Assembly: GCA_022072025.1 (NCBI GenBank)
Contig: JAJVIP010000027.1
Span: forward strand, 124,001 to 188,000
Reading direction: 5' to 3'
Length of the DNA stretch: 64,000 nt
Source: Elusimicrobiota bacterium
GTDB taxonomy: Bacteria > Elusimicrobiota > Elusimicrobia > F11
Part shown: positions 43,491 to 54,100 of the stretch, piece after piece
How positions within the stretch are numbered: the stretch's first letter is position 1
Layout of the letters: each line of letters begins with the position of its first letter
Notes under the pieces: model-generated
The model's database searches: none
The model's input: only the letters and a program-made list of their open reading frames with translations
What the model was told of the DNA's origin: nothing
Program-made: the position numbers and the translations under genes

Positions 43491-44744
43491 CTATCCCCGA
43501 ATAAGAGAAATGGCTTTATCGACTGAAGTTTGGCTTTGCTCGCGTGTTGACAAGTTTTTCACCGTGACTTGATTGACTTTGAGTTCATCTTCGCCAATAA
43601 GGATAGCCCAGTTCGCGCCGAAGTCAACGGCGCTTGCCAATTGATTCTTGAGTTTTTTTCCGAAAGTAACGGGCGGCACCGACACATCCACAGCTCGTAA
43701 TTGTTGAGAAAGCGAAAAACATAAAGGGACGGCTTCCTCCGAAAGAGGAACCACCACAGCTACCGGGTGTTTTTTCCCTGAATTGGTTGGAAGATTTTTA
43801 CGAGCCGTCACCACACGGTCCATGCCCAGCGCGAACCCCACCGCCGGCGTGGATATCCCCCCCAGATGCCCCACCAATTCGTCATAGCGCCCTCCAGCGG
43901 CCAAGGCATTTTGAGCCCCCAAATCCGGGGAAACAAATTCGAATACGCTTCGTGTGTAATAATCAAGTCCACGCACCAACCGCGGGTTTTCTTCCAGCGG
44001 AATTTCATTTTCCTTTAGCAAAGTCACAAACTGCCTGTAATGCGACCGACAATCCTCACACAAATAATCCGTGATGGCAGGCGCGTCAAGTAATTTGGGG
44101 CCATCTTCCTTGGAATCGAGCACCCGCAAGGGGTTCACCAGCATCCGCCGTTTGGATTCCTCATTCAAAATATTTTCTTTGGATTTAAGGTAGGTTAACA
44201 AGGCCTCTCGATGTCGAGGTCGACAAATCCGGCAACCCAGGGAATTCACATGTACGCTGAATTTGGTGAGGCCAAAATCCCGCAGGATTTTGGCCACCAT
44301 CACGACTGAATCAGCATCAACAGAGGCTTCAGAGGGGCCAAAGTGTTCGGCGCCGATCTGCCAGAACTGCCGGTACCGTCCCGCCGCTGGGCGTTCGGCC
44401 CGGAACATGGGCCCCATATAGAAAAATCGGTGAGGGCCCCCTTTCACCGCCAACTTCTCCTCAATGAAATGACGCACCACCCCGGCGGTTCCTTCGGGCC
44501 GTAAGGCGAAGGGACGTTCGCCCCGGTCAACAAAGGTGAACATTTCTTTTTCCACCACGTCCGAAGTTTCACCCATGGAGCGAGAAAAGAGCGCCAATGA
44601 TTCAAAAATAGGCGTGCGGATCTCCACAAACTGGAACAGTCCAAACACACGCCTCGCCACCGATTCGAGTTCGGTGAAGTGAACCGCTTCTTGTCCGCTC
44701 AGGTCGCGCGTGCCTTTGGGGGCCTGCAAGTTCAAAAAATCCAC
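43491..44744 (-). CDS. hisS: histidyl-tRNA synthetase
   Basis: A 417-residue class II synthetase. Motif 1 region (PKGTRDLSG), motif 2 (FRAERPAAGRYRQFWQIGAEHFG), the histidine-specific RGLDYYTRSVFEF and GGRYDELVGHLGG, and a C-terminal anticodon-binding domain are all present. RPEGTAGVVRHF is typical. The start is not certain: the GTG at 44744 overlaps the Crp-type gene by 13 bases and has a poorly spaced AAGG; TTG codons a few residues later would have better spacing. Confidence 0.96.
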   Translation of the reverse strand: MDFLNLQAPKGTRDLSGQEAVHFTELESVARRVFGLFQFVEIRTPIFESLALFSRSMGETSDVVEKEMFTFVDRGERPFALRPEGTAGVVRHFIEEKLAVKGGPHRFFYMGPMFRAERPAAGRYRQFWQIGAEHFGPSEASVDADSVVMVAKILRDFGLTKFSVHVNSLGCRICRPRHREALLTYLKSKENILNEESKRRMLVNPLRVLDSKEDGPKLLDAPAITDYLCEDCRSHYRQFVTLLKENEIPLEENPRLVRGLDYYTRSVFEFVSPDLGAQNALAAGGRYDELVGHLGGISTPAVGFALGMDRVVTARKNLPTNSGKKHPVAVVVPLSEEAVPLCFSLSQQLRAVDVSVPPVTFGKKLKNQLASAVDFGANWAILIGEDELKVNQVTVKNLSTREQSQTSVDKAISLIRG

Positions 44745-45448
44745 CCTTTAAGCTTTTCCTGATCGGTAACGATGATTTTCCCTTCCTGAAACGACACGCA
44801 GCCAATTTTCCGAAAACGTGAAATGACCCGGCTGATCACCTCGCGCGCGGTTCCAGCCATTTCGGAGAGCTCTTTGTGGGAAAGCTCCATATCGATTCGG
44901 ATTCCGTGCTCTGTTTTTTTTCCGTAGCGCTCGGACAAATCAAGAAGAATTTGTGCGATTCGTCCCAAGACATTATTGAAGGAGAGCGCCTCAATTTCCT
45001 TGTTGGCCCGACGTAATCTCAACGCAAGCGTTTTAAGAACCGCCATGGCCATCGAGGGTCGAGAAAGCATGAGTTTTTGATAATCCTCTCTTTTGAGCAT
45101 GATGAGAACCGAATCTTGCAGAGCGGAGGCTGACGCGGAACGAACAGCATCATCAATGAGAGACATTTCTCCAAAAAAATCGCCCGGCTCGAGATAAGCG
45201 AAGGTTTTGGATCGGCCTTGGGAGGAGGAACCGAAAATTTTGACCCGACCCGACATCACCACATATAAACATCCCCCCGGTTGATCTGCGGAAAAAATTC
45301 GCTCGGCCCGTTTAAATTTGACCAATTGACAGATCTCTGCCAGACGGACCAAGTCCTCCGATGGGAGGGCATTGAGCAGTTCCACTCCTCTTAAAAAGGT
45401 GGAAAGCTGATGAACATCGACGGATTTGAAAGGTTTGGGTGTTTTCAT
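44732..45448 (-). CDS. Crp/Fnr-family transcription regulator
   Basis: A 238-residue regulator. The cNMP-binding roll covers about 20-135 (ERIFSADQPGGCLYVVMSGR, PGDFFGEMSLIDDAVRSASA). The HTH_Crp domain covers about 160-235: LSHKELSEMAGTAREVISRV, then RFRKIGCVSFQEGKIIVTD. No Fnr-type cysteine cluster is seen, so oxygen sensing through Fe-S is unlikely. It is the first gene of the crp-hisS-GAF/PAS-nadB group and divergent from the patatin gene, which also carries a cNMP domain. Confidence 0.92.
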   Translation of the reverse strand: MKTPKPFKSVDVHQLSTFLRGVELLNALPSEDLVRLAEICQLVKFKRAERIFSADQPGGCLYVVMSGRVKIFGSSSQGRSKTFAYLEPGDFFGEMSLIDDAVRSASASALQDSVLIMLKREDYQKLMLSRPSMAMAVLKTLALRLRRANKEIEALSFNNVLGRIAQILLDLSERYGKKTEHGIRIDMELSHKELSEMAGTAREVISRVISRFRKIGCVSFQEGKIIVTDQEKLKGWIF

Positions 45449-45524
45449 TCTCTTGAGTGTATCACTTTGTTTTTACGCTCCAAATTGACAAAACAAGCAT
45501 ACCGGGGTTAAGCTGCTCATTGCA

Positions 45525-47540
45525 ATGACTTCTTCAAACGATTGGCTCACACTCATTCGGAAAGTCTTTTTATTTTCAACCTTTACCGGGAACCAATTGG
45601 CCATCCTGGCCAAACGCATGAGTGTTGTTTCTTATCCCAAAGGCGCCGTTCTATTTCATGAAAACGATCCGGGAGATTCTCTTTACATCGTTCTCTCGGG
45701 CTCTGTCCGTGTGCTCAAATCAAAAGCTCCTCTCACCCATATTGAAATGAACACGTTGGCCTATCTCAACAGAGGAGACATTTTGGGAGAAATGGCCCTC
45801 TTGGCGGCTGAGCCACGAACGCACACCGCAGTCGTGGATTCAACCGCCGAACTTTTGGTCCTCACCAAACGCGACTTTGACTCCTTGCTGGAAAAAAATC
45901 CAACCATGGCTGTTCATCTTTCGAGAATCCTCTCAAGCCGTTTGGCCTCGATCCACCGAAGCGGAACCCCAGGCGCCAATCCCCCTTCAAGGGCGATTGC
46001 CTTAATTCCAACTCTTCCCGCTCCAGATCGAATGGTATTTACGGTGAATTTGGCCGTCTCGTTGGCAGAACAAACCAGAAGAAAAGTTCTCTTGTGTGTG
46101 GCGGACAGCAGCGATCATCTCATCGCGCGGGCGCTCGGATTACAAACAACCACTGTATCCGACCAAGATTTCAGAGAAGGTTTGTTGCAGGACACGAAAC
46201 GTTTCAACGACGCGCTCGTGGTTCACCCGTCTGGAATTGAGCTTTTGGAATTGGACTCCCGAATATTTACCGGGGTCATCAACAATGTCCTCTACTCGCT
46301 TTTTGCTTTGGTCAAAGATCTGTACGATATTTGTTTGTTCGTGCTTCCCCCCGAAAACAAAGAAAATATCACCATCCTCATGAGTGAATTCGACAAGGTG
46401 GTTTTGGTGGGAGGTCCGCAAGGATCGGCGTCCGACCAGGCCCATCTTCAACAACTCTCCGAGGGTCCGCTCCCCAAAAAGCCTGAGCGCGTGTGGTTGT
46501 CTCTTCAAAGCGATTCGGCCCCCCCCAATTTTACGCCTGACAGCCGCATGAATTGGAATCCCGAATGGAGTCATCAATTCCTCTTCAAAGGGTCTCCCTT
46601 TTTTCCAACCGAGGCGGCAGAAGGTCAACGCGCCATGGACCGCTTGGCCAGAAAATTAACCGGCCTCAGCATCGGGTTCGCCATGGGGTCTGGAGCCGCC
46701 TTTGGCTACGCTCTTATCGGAATGTTGCGGGTGATGGAAAGGGAAGGGATTTTCCCCGATGTTCTCAGTGGCACCTCAATGGGAGCCTTGATTGGCGCCT
46801 TCTATGCCAATGGCATATCCCCTGATGATTTGGAGGTTATCGCAGCCTCCATCACTCGAAAGAAACTATTAACGATGCTGGATTTCAATTTTCCCTTTCG
46901 CACCGGCCTCATCCATGGAAACGGCGTGTTGAATTTTTTGCGTGAACATCTCAATGACAAAACCTTCAACGAACTCCTGCTCCCCTTCGCTTGCGTGGCA
47001 ACCGATATCCAAACCGGAAAAGAAATTATTCTTGATCATGGAAATGTGGCGGAGGCGGTGAGGGCCAGTTTGTCATTGCCTTTCTTTTTCCAACCCTATT
47101 ATCTCGAGGGTCGCTATTTGGTCGATGGTGGACTCGTGAACCCCGTCCCCACTTCCATCATTGTTTCCCAAGGCGCCAACATTTTGCTTTCTGCCAATCT
47201 CACCTCTCGCGCCAACGAACGGAAGGTCCCGCGGGTGATCGGCTGGTGGCGCCGCCAAATGCCGTCCATTCTCCGGGGCCCCAGCTTCCCTGAAACACTG
47301 CTTAAAACCATCTACATCATGCAATATGAGATTTCCCAGGCACGGTCGGAAATTGCCCATGTGGTCATGAACATCAAATCACATGACTTGTTGTGGTGGG
47401 ATTTGGACAAGTCCAAAGAGATGATCAAAATGGGCGAAGCCACCGCCGAAGAAGTGTTGCCCAAAATAAAATCGCTGCTCCCCTTTTTCTCCAACTCCTG
47501 CCAAATCCACCTCACCCGCAAAGGCCGAAAAAACTACTGA
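45525..47540 (+). CDS. NTE-like patatin phospholipase with cNMP domain
   Basis: A 671-residue protein. Residues about 10-135 are a cNMP-binding domain (FLFSTFTGNQLAILAK, GDILGEMALLAAEPRTHTAV). Residues about 160-340 resemble a ParA/MinD or CpaE-type fold without a P-loop (MVFTVNLAVSLAEQTRRKVL). Residues about 380-590 are a patatin lipase: oxyanion loop GSGAAFGYA, nucleophile GTSMG (Ser near 418) and DGGLVNP (Asp near 535). This order matches bacterial neuropathy-target-esterase-like proteins that deacylate phospholipids. A TTGACA at 45485-45490 may be the -35 of its promoter; the -10 is weak. The stop abuts the family C repeat array. Confidence 0.92.
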   Translation: MTSSNDWLTLIRKVFLFSTFTGNQLAILAKRMSVVSYPKGAVLFHENDPGDSLYIVLSGSVRVLKSKAPLTHIEMNTLAYLNRGDILGEMALLAAEPRTHTAVVDSTAELLVLTKRDFDSLLEKNPTMAVHLSRILSSRLASIHRSGTPGANPPSRAIALIPTLPAPDRMVFTVNLAVSLAEQTRRKVLLCVADSSDHLIARALGLQTTTVSDQDFREGLLQDTKRFNDALVVHPSGIELLELDSRIFTGVINNVLYSLFALVKDLYDICLFVLPPENKENITILMSEFDKVVLVGGPQGSASDQAHLQQLSEGPLPKKPERVWLSLQSDSAPPNFTPDSRMNWNPEWSHQFLFKGSPFFPTEAAEGQRAMDRLARKLTGLSIGFAMGSGAAFGYALIGMLRVMEREGIFPDVLSGTSMGALIGAFYANGISPDDLEVIAASITRKKLLTMLDFNFPFRTGLIHGNGVLNFLREHLNDKTFNELLLPFACVATDIQTGKEIILDHGNVAEAVRASLSLPFFFQPYYLEGRYLVDGGLVNPVPTSIIVSQGANILLSANLTSRANERKVPRVIGWWRRQMPSILRGPSFPETLLKTIYIMQYEISQARSEIAHVVMNIKSHDLLWWDLDKSKEMIKMGEATAEEVLPKIKSLLPFFSNSCQIHLTRKGRKNY

Positions 47541-47569
47541 GGAATTCCTCCCCACGCCGCCCCAAAGTC

Positions 47570-48093
47570 GAGAAATTTCTGAATTCCTCCCCACGCTTTA
47601 CAGTGGGGAGGTTAGGAGGGGAAAAAACCCGCTATACTCATCTCCCCCCACAAATCATTGAATGATCCCCCCTCCTGATCACAATGTAGGAGGCCCCATG
47701 CTTCATCATCAATATGCCCGTCAACTGCGACAATTTCCTTCAAAAGCGCAACAGGTACTCTGGTTTTATCTTCGACGGAAACAATTTAAGAATTCCAAAT
47801 TCAGAAGAGAACATCCCCTGGGTCCTTACATTGTTGACTTTGTATGCATACAAAAGAAATTGATCATTGAGATTGATGGGGGGCAACACGCCACGCAGGT
47901 TCAATACGATCACAACCGGACACAATGGCTCCAATCTCAAGGCTATAAGGTCATACGATTCTGGAACAATGAAGTTTTGGTGAATACTGAAGAAGTTCTG
48001 AATATTATTCTAAAGCATTTATAGGAATACCTATTTCATACCCCTCCCTACCCTCCCCACTGTAAAGCGTGGGGAGGGATTCAGAAATTTCTC
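47570..48093 (+). mobile_element. putative DUF559 mobile unit with 52-bp terminal inverted repeats
   Basis: The left end 47570-47621 and right end 48041-48093 are inverted copies that differ at only a few positions, including one extra C on the right. They enclose one gene, a DUF559 endonuclease-like protein. There is no transposase of a known family. That the unit moves is inferred from the repeat structure and the dispersed copies of its ends. Confidence 0.6.
47698..48024 (+). CDS. DUF559 (very-short-patch-repair-like) endonuclease-domain protein
   Basis: A 108-residue protein from ATG 47698, which has an AGGAGG site 4-5 bases upstream; an ATG at 47662 is in frame but lacks one. The restriction-endonuclease-like fold of DUF559 is clear: SKAQQVLWFYLRRKQF, FRREHPLGPYIVDFVCIQKK, IIEIDGGQHATQ, then LQSQGYKVIRFWNNEVLVN. 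The acidic residues of VDF and EIDGGQH are the likely metal site. It fills the space between two inverted family C repeats and may be the enzyme that spreads them (inference). Confidence 0.88.
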   Translation: MLHHQYARQLRQFPSKAQQVLWFYLRRKQFKNSKFRREHPLGPYIVDFVCIQKKLIIEIDGGQHATQVQYDHNRTQWLQSQGYKVIRFWNNEVLVNTEEVLNIILKHL

Positions 48094-48198
48094 AACGGTA
48101 AAGCGTGGGGAGGGAATACTGAGATTTCTTGACTGTGGAAAGTGGAGAGGAATTCCTCCCCACGTCGTCCAGTGGGGAGGTTAGGAGGGGTTTCCTTA

Positions 48199-51100
48199 TC
48201 AGGCAGCCGAAATTCGACTTCGCAAGTGGCGCATATCCAAATGATTTTTTCTGCTTCTCGGATCAGTGGAATCACGATCAGTTTTAAGACTGATTTCCGG
48301 CCGGGCCTGCCAAAATTGCCAGGGGAACACCTCTTTGAAATATTCATTGGCGTTGTTTATTAAATGGAGGAACGCCACAGGAATCATGGCCAGTTGGAGG
48401 GCTGATTCGGTGGACACCCCGCCCCCCATCAATCCCCAAGCCGCGAAGAAATAAATGATCATGAGGAGGGCGAATAGTTGAAGGTCTTTGTGAAGGCTTC
48501 TTTCTGCTCTGGATTTTTCCGTAACGTGGTGCAAAAGCGGCAGCGCCAGAAGCTGGGTCAAAACTCCCACGATCAACAGAACCCTATTTCCATCGACCAA
48601 GCCGTATCCAATCATCCAGAAGGGGAGGACTGTTTCCAAAACCGGCAGGACCAAGAGATCCAAAACCGCATCCACCGCTTCATTCCCGGTTGAGAGGCCA
48701 AAGGCCTTGCGGAGGCTGGCCGTCTTGCTCTTGTGCTCAGGTGTGGAGAGAATTTTATCGGGCACATGTTCAAGCACCTCCCAAGGAACCCTTAAATCCG
48801 GCCTTAATCCAAGTTCTTGCATCGTTTCATGATCATCCAATTGGCGAGTTTCAGTGTTGAAACGACGATAATTATCCGTAACGGCTTCCTTGATTCGTCC
48901 AAATGGAGACCCCCCGAAGGTGTACCGGCCACCTTTGACCAATGTTTGAAAACATCCGATCAACACCATATTTTCCTGAGGTCTTGAGATCGCCACATTC
49001 ACACGCTTGAGACCCTCCTCCTCTCCAAGGAACCCGATCCGACCCTCGCGGTTGCTGCGTGTGGTGGAGAAAATAACGACATCAGATTCCTGGCCTTGGG
49101 CAGCATCGACCGTGAGGAGTTTAAACACGGGTTGACCGCGCAATTCGACCGCCGATTCAGGTTCAATGTCTCGTTTGCGTTTTTCCTCATCTTCCAGAGT
49201 GGGCATCGCAGGCACATCCTTGACGCCCATCATGTTTTGTCCCCTAAAAACCAAAGAACCGAGTCCATAAAACCTTTCCATCAATTGCTGAAGGCCTTGT
49301 TTTGAATTCGATTGCCCATTTTTCCTAATTGTAGTGATAGACGCCCCAAATGAATTTTCAAATACCCTCCCGGCAATTTCCAAGGCTTCTAACCATTGCG
49401 CTTCTGGGACTTCTCTCTCCTCCCTCACATCATTGAAGACAGCCGTCATAAAAAGCAACTGGTGTATGAGTTTGTTCTGTCCTGTGTAGGGCGAAAGGAT
49501 CAGAATATCCTCTGGCTTTTTGCCTTTCTTCAAGAAATACGCCGCGGCCTTCACAACCTCCTTGGCCTCCATGATATTCACCCATGAATCGTTGACCTTT
49601 TCTTCCCTTTGAACCGGCGCGTTTTCTTTCTTATCCAAATCAATGATCATATATGTGTCCGGCTCTAAAACTTCCAAGGGTCCGTCAAAATTTCGATGAC
49701 GCAGCAACCCGCCGTAAAACACTTGGTTGAAAACAGACAGGGCCCAATGTCCGCGTCTTAAAACTTTAAGAACGTAAATCGGCAGCCCGCCCCACCGTTG
49801 GGCATGGTTGAACGCATTTTCTAAAGGCGAGATCCGCTGGCCTCTTTTGGCTTCGGTGGAATATATTTCCTCCAAAGGCCAGACTGAATCAAAACCATAC
49901 GTTTCCTCAACGTATATTTCATCAATCACATCGTCTTTCATTCCTGCGGCAGGAAGTTGCTTGGGGTCTCCGACAATCACCAGCTGCTTGGGTTCCAATT
50001 CATTGATGGGTATCAAGGTTTCAGCCGTGTCAGCCATGGAAGCTTCTTCCTGGATCACAATGGGTCTGATTCGGTCGAATGTTTGATTCCCAAACGCACC
50101 GGGACCCTTGCCGTCCTGCTTCGGTTGGCCATTCCCATTGGCGGATTGGGACCGTTCGAGAGAATTCATGGTCCAACGGTCGTACAAAACGCGCGTTTCT
50201 GCCAGTGACCCGGATTCCAAGTAGCGCTTCAAAAGGGCGAAACATTGTCGATCGCCGACCAAGCCATTGTTCGTGGCCAGATAGACAAAGCCCTGAGCAG
50301 TTTTCGAATGTTTTTCAATGAGCCGCATGAGCCGGTCCAAACGTTGCGCATGACTATGATACTGGGTCAAAACCGGATCAATCTTTCGATCGTCGGAGCC
50401 CGTGCGAATAAATGGAACCGGCCCGCGATCTGTTTTATTTTCCGGAAGGTCGCTCCCCATCAGCTTTTTCCCGACATTGTCCAGACCGAAATTGGATTGG
50501 TTCGTTACAATCACAATCTCCCCTCGTTTGACCGATTGCCTCACCATTTCTTCTATCAGGGTGGTTTTCCCAGCTCCGGGAGGCCCTTGAACCAGACAGA
50601 CCGACGGTTGACCGCTGACAATCGATTCCAACGTCTGTTTCTGCGCAGGATCCTTCTCCAGGTCAGTGTTTTCAAACTGAAAAGGCGTTACGGACGATGG
50701 AGGGGTTTCAGGTTTTAGATCAAACCCAAACAAGCGATTGAGAAGAGGCAATGTCAAGGGGTTGGACGAGAAATCACCCTTTCTTACGGGAGGCTCCAAT
50801 TCTCGCGTGGCCGAGTTGAGCGCGTTCAATTGACGATGACTCTGGATATCTTCTGAATAATTAACAGTGGCTTTTTGGGACTTCAGGTGTTTCATCGCTG
50901 GAGCAAACGAATCCGCTTCTCTTTTATCCATCGAAAATTCCAGACCCTGACCGGAACGATACCCGCGATATTGAGCGTGAACCACCCAACGCTTTCCTTG
51001 GCCATCAGACCAGACAAACCGATATTCTGAGGGCGCACTCACCATAGGAGCGTCGGCGATTCGAACTTTCTTATTGGTATCGTCCAAAGCCTCTGCGGTA

Positions 51101-54100
51101 GAGCCCCCCACCAGCGTCCATTGCCGCAACGTTTTCCATTGTTTTTTTGGCTGAGCTGGTTTTGAATTGGGTTTTCCTGATTTGACTTTTGTCGGGACCT
51201 GAAACAACTCCATTTGTTCAACACGCATGGAAGAAACAAGGAGCTGGTTTTTCTGATGATCAAAATCCCAATCCCCACCTTCCATGGTAAACACGACAGA
51301 TTTGGGATCATATTGTTCGCTGGAGTCGGTCGATCGCTGTGTTCGATGAAGGTCCGCGTCCAATTTTGTTGAGAGAATCCGCGCGTGTTGAATCAGAGAG
51401 CGATAAACTTCCAACCGTCTCGCTTGATCTCTCAATCCCATGGCCTTTTCGCGATAAGTTTTATTTTGGGCCTGCGCATAAACCACGTAGGCCAAGTCTT
51501 GGGCCTGCGCGAATCGGCCCTGCCCCCGGCCAAATTGATCCAGTTCCTTTCGACCTGTCGCGATAAACCCCTCAGCAGTGTTCAATAAAAAATTGCACAA
51601 CGGGGTATTTTCGGAGTTTAACTCCAACGCTCGTCTAAACTCTTGAACAAGTTGATTCCACAAAAGGCCCATCTTCAGATTTTTATCCCTATTTCCAGAA
51701 TCCTCCTTTCTTTTCCATGCGCGTGGCATGCTTTTCAAAATCTGTTCATGAGTGGTGAAATTCTCCCGAGCGGTATTCTCATGCTTCTTTGATTCAGCGA
51801 TATCGGCCTCCGCTTTAACTTTCAATCGCGACAAAACCAAGTCATGCGGATAATTTGAAAAGCTCTTCTTAATTTCATCAAGCAAAGAGAGGGGACCCAT
51901 CTCACGTTGAAGGGACCGTGCTTGTAAACTTCTCACCGCCTCCATATGGATTTCCAGCGAACGGGCCTCTTTGTGCTGAGGCGACCTTTTGGCTTCCGAT
52001 AAGGGATGGGCAACATCCTCCCAATTCCCCTCTTGGTAACTGATCCAAGCCTTTTCGAGCGCCTGCCGATAATCACCCGTCAAACGATCATAATCGGCGA
52101 CCATCGCGCCTTGGGGATCAAGGGAGTTCAATTCATCTGGGTTCATATCTTTTACTAGAGACTGCACAAGTTCAAAATCGAAACGCGACAGACCGCCCAA
52201 TGCTCTCTTTAAAATCTCCTGAACCTTTGCCCTGCGTTCCGCCTTTCCCCTCCATTCGGCTATCACTCTCTCAAGTTTTGTTCGGTCCACCTCCTTCGCC
52301 ATCGCCAAAAGCTCTACGGCCCGATCTGGATTCAAGGGGGCCATCACCTCAATTCGATGTTCCCACTCTGCGCCCGTCAGAGGGGTTTGCATGGTCAACA
52401 GCAGCCCATCTTTGGCGTTAACGATCCTGTCGCGGATTCTCTGAGGGAATTTTGGGTTGAGGCAAGCTCGATCCAAAATTTCAATCACCTCAAGTCCAGG
52501 AAGGAGCGACGCCACGGTCACCATTTGGCCCAATTCTTCTGGTGACAGGTTTTGATCGCTGGCGCCATACTCCACCAGACGTTCCTGCAACACCGCTAAA
52601 AACACTCCGAAAAAAATACTGGATTGAATCAATGATTTGGCGACAAATTCGGCCTTGTACCGAGCCGGCAAGTGTTCGGTTCGAAACATGACCAATTGGC
52701 GGACCGCGGAAGACCGAAGGCGTTTCAAGCGCACTTCATCTATTTCATGTCCATGGATCAAGGCCTGGTCGGCCACGATTATTTTCCAGGAAGCGGCTTC
52801 CTCGGTTGAAATCATCGGTGCGATTCGCTCAATGAGTTCCAGCGCTGGACCAAAATCTCCTGTTTGACGCGCCTTGAGGACCGCTATTGCAAAAGGCACC
52901 TGATGGGCATTGCGACCAAAATAATTGCTAAGCCTTTCGAGAACTGTAAAGACTTGGTTCATTATTTGGTGATCTGGGTTGAAGTCCGAGGCAATTTTCA
53001 CGATCGTTAATCCATACCCTCTATTCATCAAATCACGGATATCCACCTTGCCGGATTCATCGGATTCAGCCCACTGCAAGATCTCTCCCAATCTCGCCAA
53101 TTTCCTATCAGATGGTCCCTCTTCGATAAACGCCAAAGGCATATAATGAGATATTAATTGGAACCTCTCTTGAAGTGACTTCCCAGGCTGGACCAACCTC
53201 AATTCCGCCAAATGTTGTTGCACATCCCTGTCATCCGGTCGGTTTAATAGGGCTCGTTGAAATGATTTTTCTGCATCGGTATTCCGACCCAACATCCATT
53301 GAATGTTCCCTATGAGGGGCAAGAATTCATTTTCCCCTTGAGACACGAATCGCGTCAAAATCTCTAAAATGGAATTCCCAACTGATTGCGATTCCTTTGG
53401 GTCTGTCCATTTGCCTTGCCTAAACAACTCGCAGGCCCACGCAAAATTTCGGTGAAGATGGGTGTTTTTGGGTCCTCCCTCTCTCTGCAACAATGACACA
53501 CCCGCCATAATCCCAGAACGAACATCATCCCGGCGTAGCGCCCCATAAAGGGGCCATTGCTGCTCAAAAACCGTATAACTACCCGGAACGAAATTGTTAA
53601 ACGGAACGCGCACAAGGGGCCAGGCTCTTTCCAAAGCCTCTCCCATCCCCAAAGCATTGGCCAACTCCAAAAGGGGATTCAACCTGGTTGTAGAGTAATG
53701 ATATTCAGTACCTATTTCTACTAATTGATCCTCCAACGCTTGAGGGTCCGCTTGGGGCCCACTTTTATATTTTGAGATTTCAGTTTTAATATTGGCATTG
53801 GCCTGATTGGAAATTCGCTCCAATTGATCCAAAGTATCCTGAATACGAGGGCGAAGAGCTTGAATAATAGGAGAATGCTCCAAAGATACCAATCTTGAGG
53901 GTTCGAATTCCGGGATACAATGCTTCCACTGAGAAGGGAGATGTTTTTTCCACTCCGAACTACGAGAACGGTAAAAGTCGGGCGCCGCGCAGTAAACAAA
54001 TCGAAAAAAAGAAAGACGTTGAAGAGGCGTCAATTTATCCCAATCTCTCCTTTTCATAAGTTGCTCAATAATGGGAAGAAGTATTTCCAACTGTTTCGGG

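Larger units (their letters stand above)
47543..48195. repeat. family C repeat array filling the convergent gap
   Basis: Several units of CCTCCCCACG...CGTGGGGAGG occur: a partial copy (47543-47569), a full one (47570-47621), an inverted full one (48041-48093), a partial one (about 48094-48118) and another full one (about 48150-48193). Everything between the patatin and giant 2 stops, apart from the DUF559 gene, is made of this repeat. The units form strong hairpins and probably act as two-way terminators as well. Confidence 0.85.

Noticed and set aside
47543-48195. Possible CRISPR array
   Set aside because: The units are palindromic, appear in both orientations and lack unique spacers of regular length; no cas gene is present.
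48142-48363. 73-codon plus-strand open frame reading SSPRRPVGRLGG
   Set aside because: It is repeat sequence plus the complement of the giant 2 C-terminus, without a start signal.
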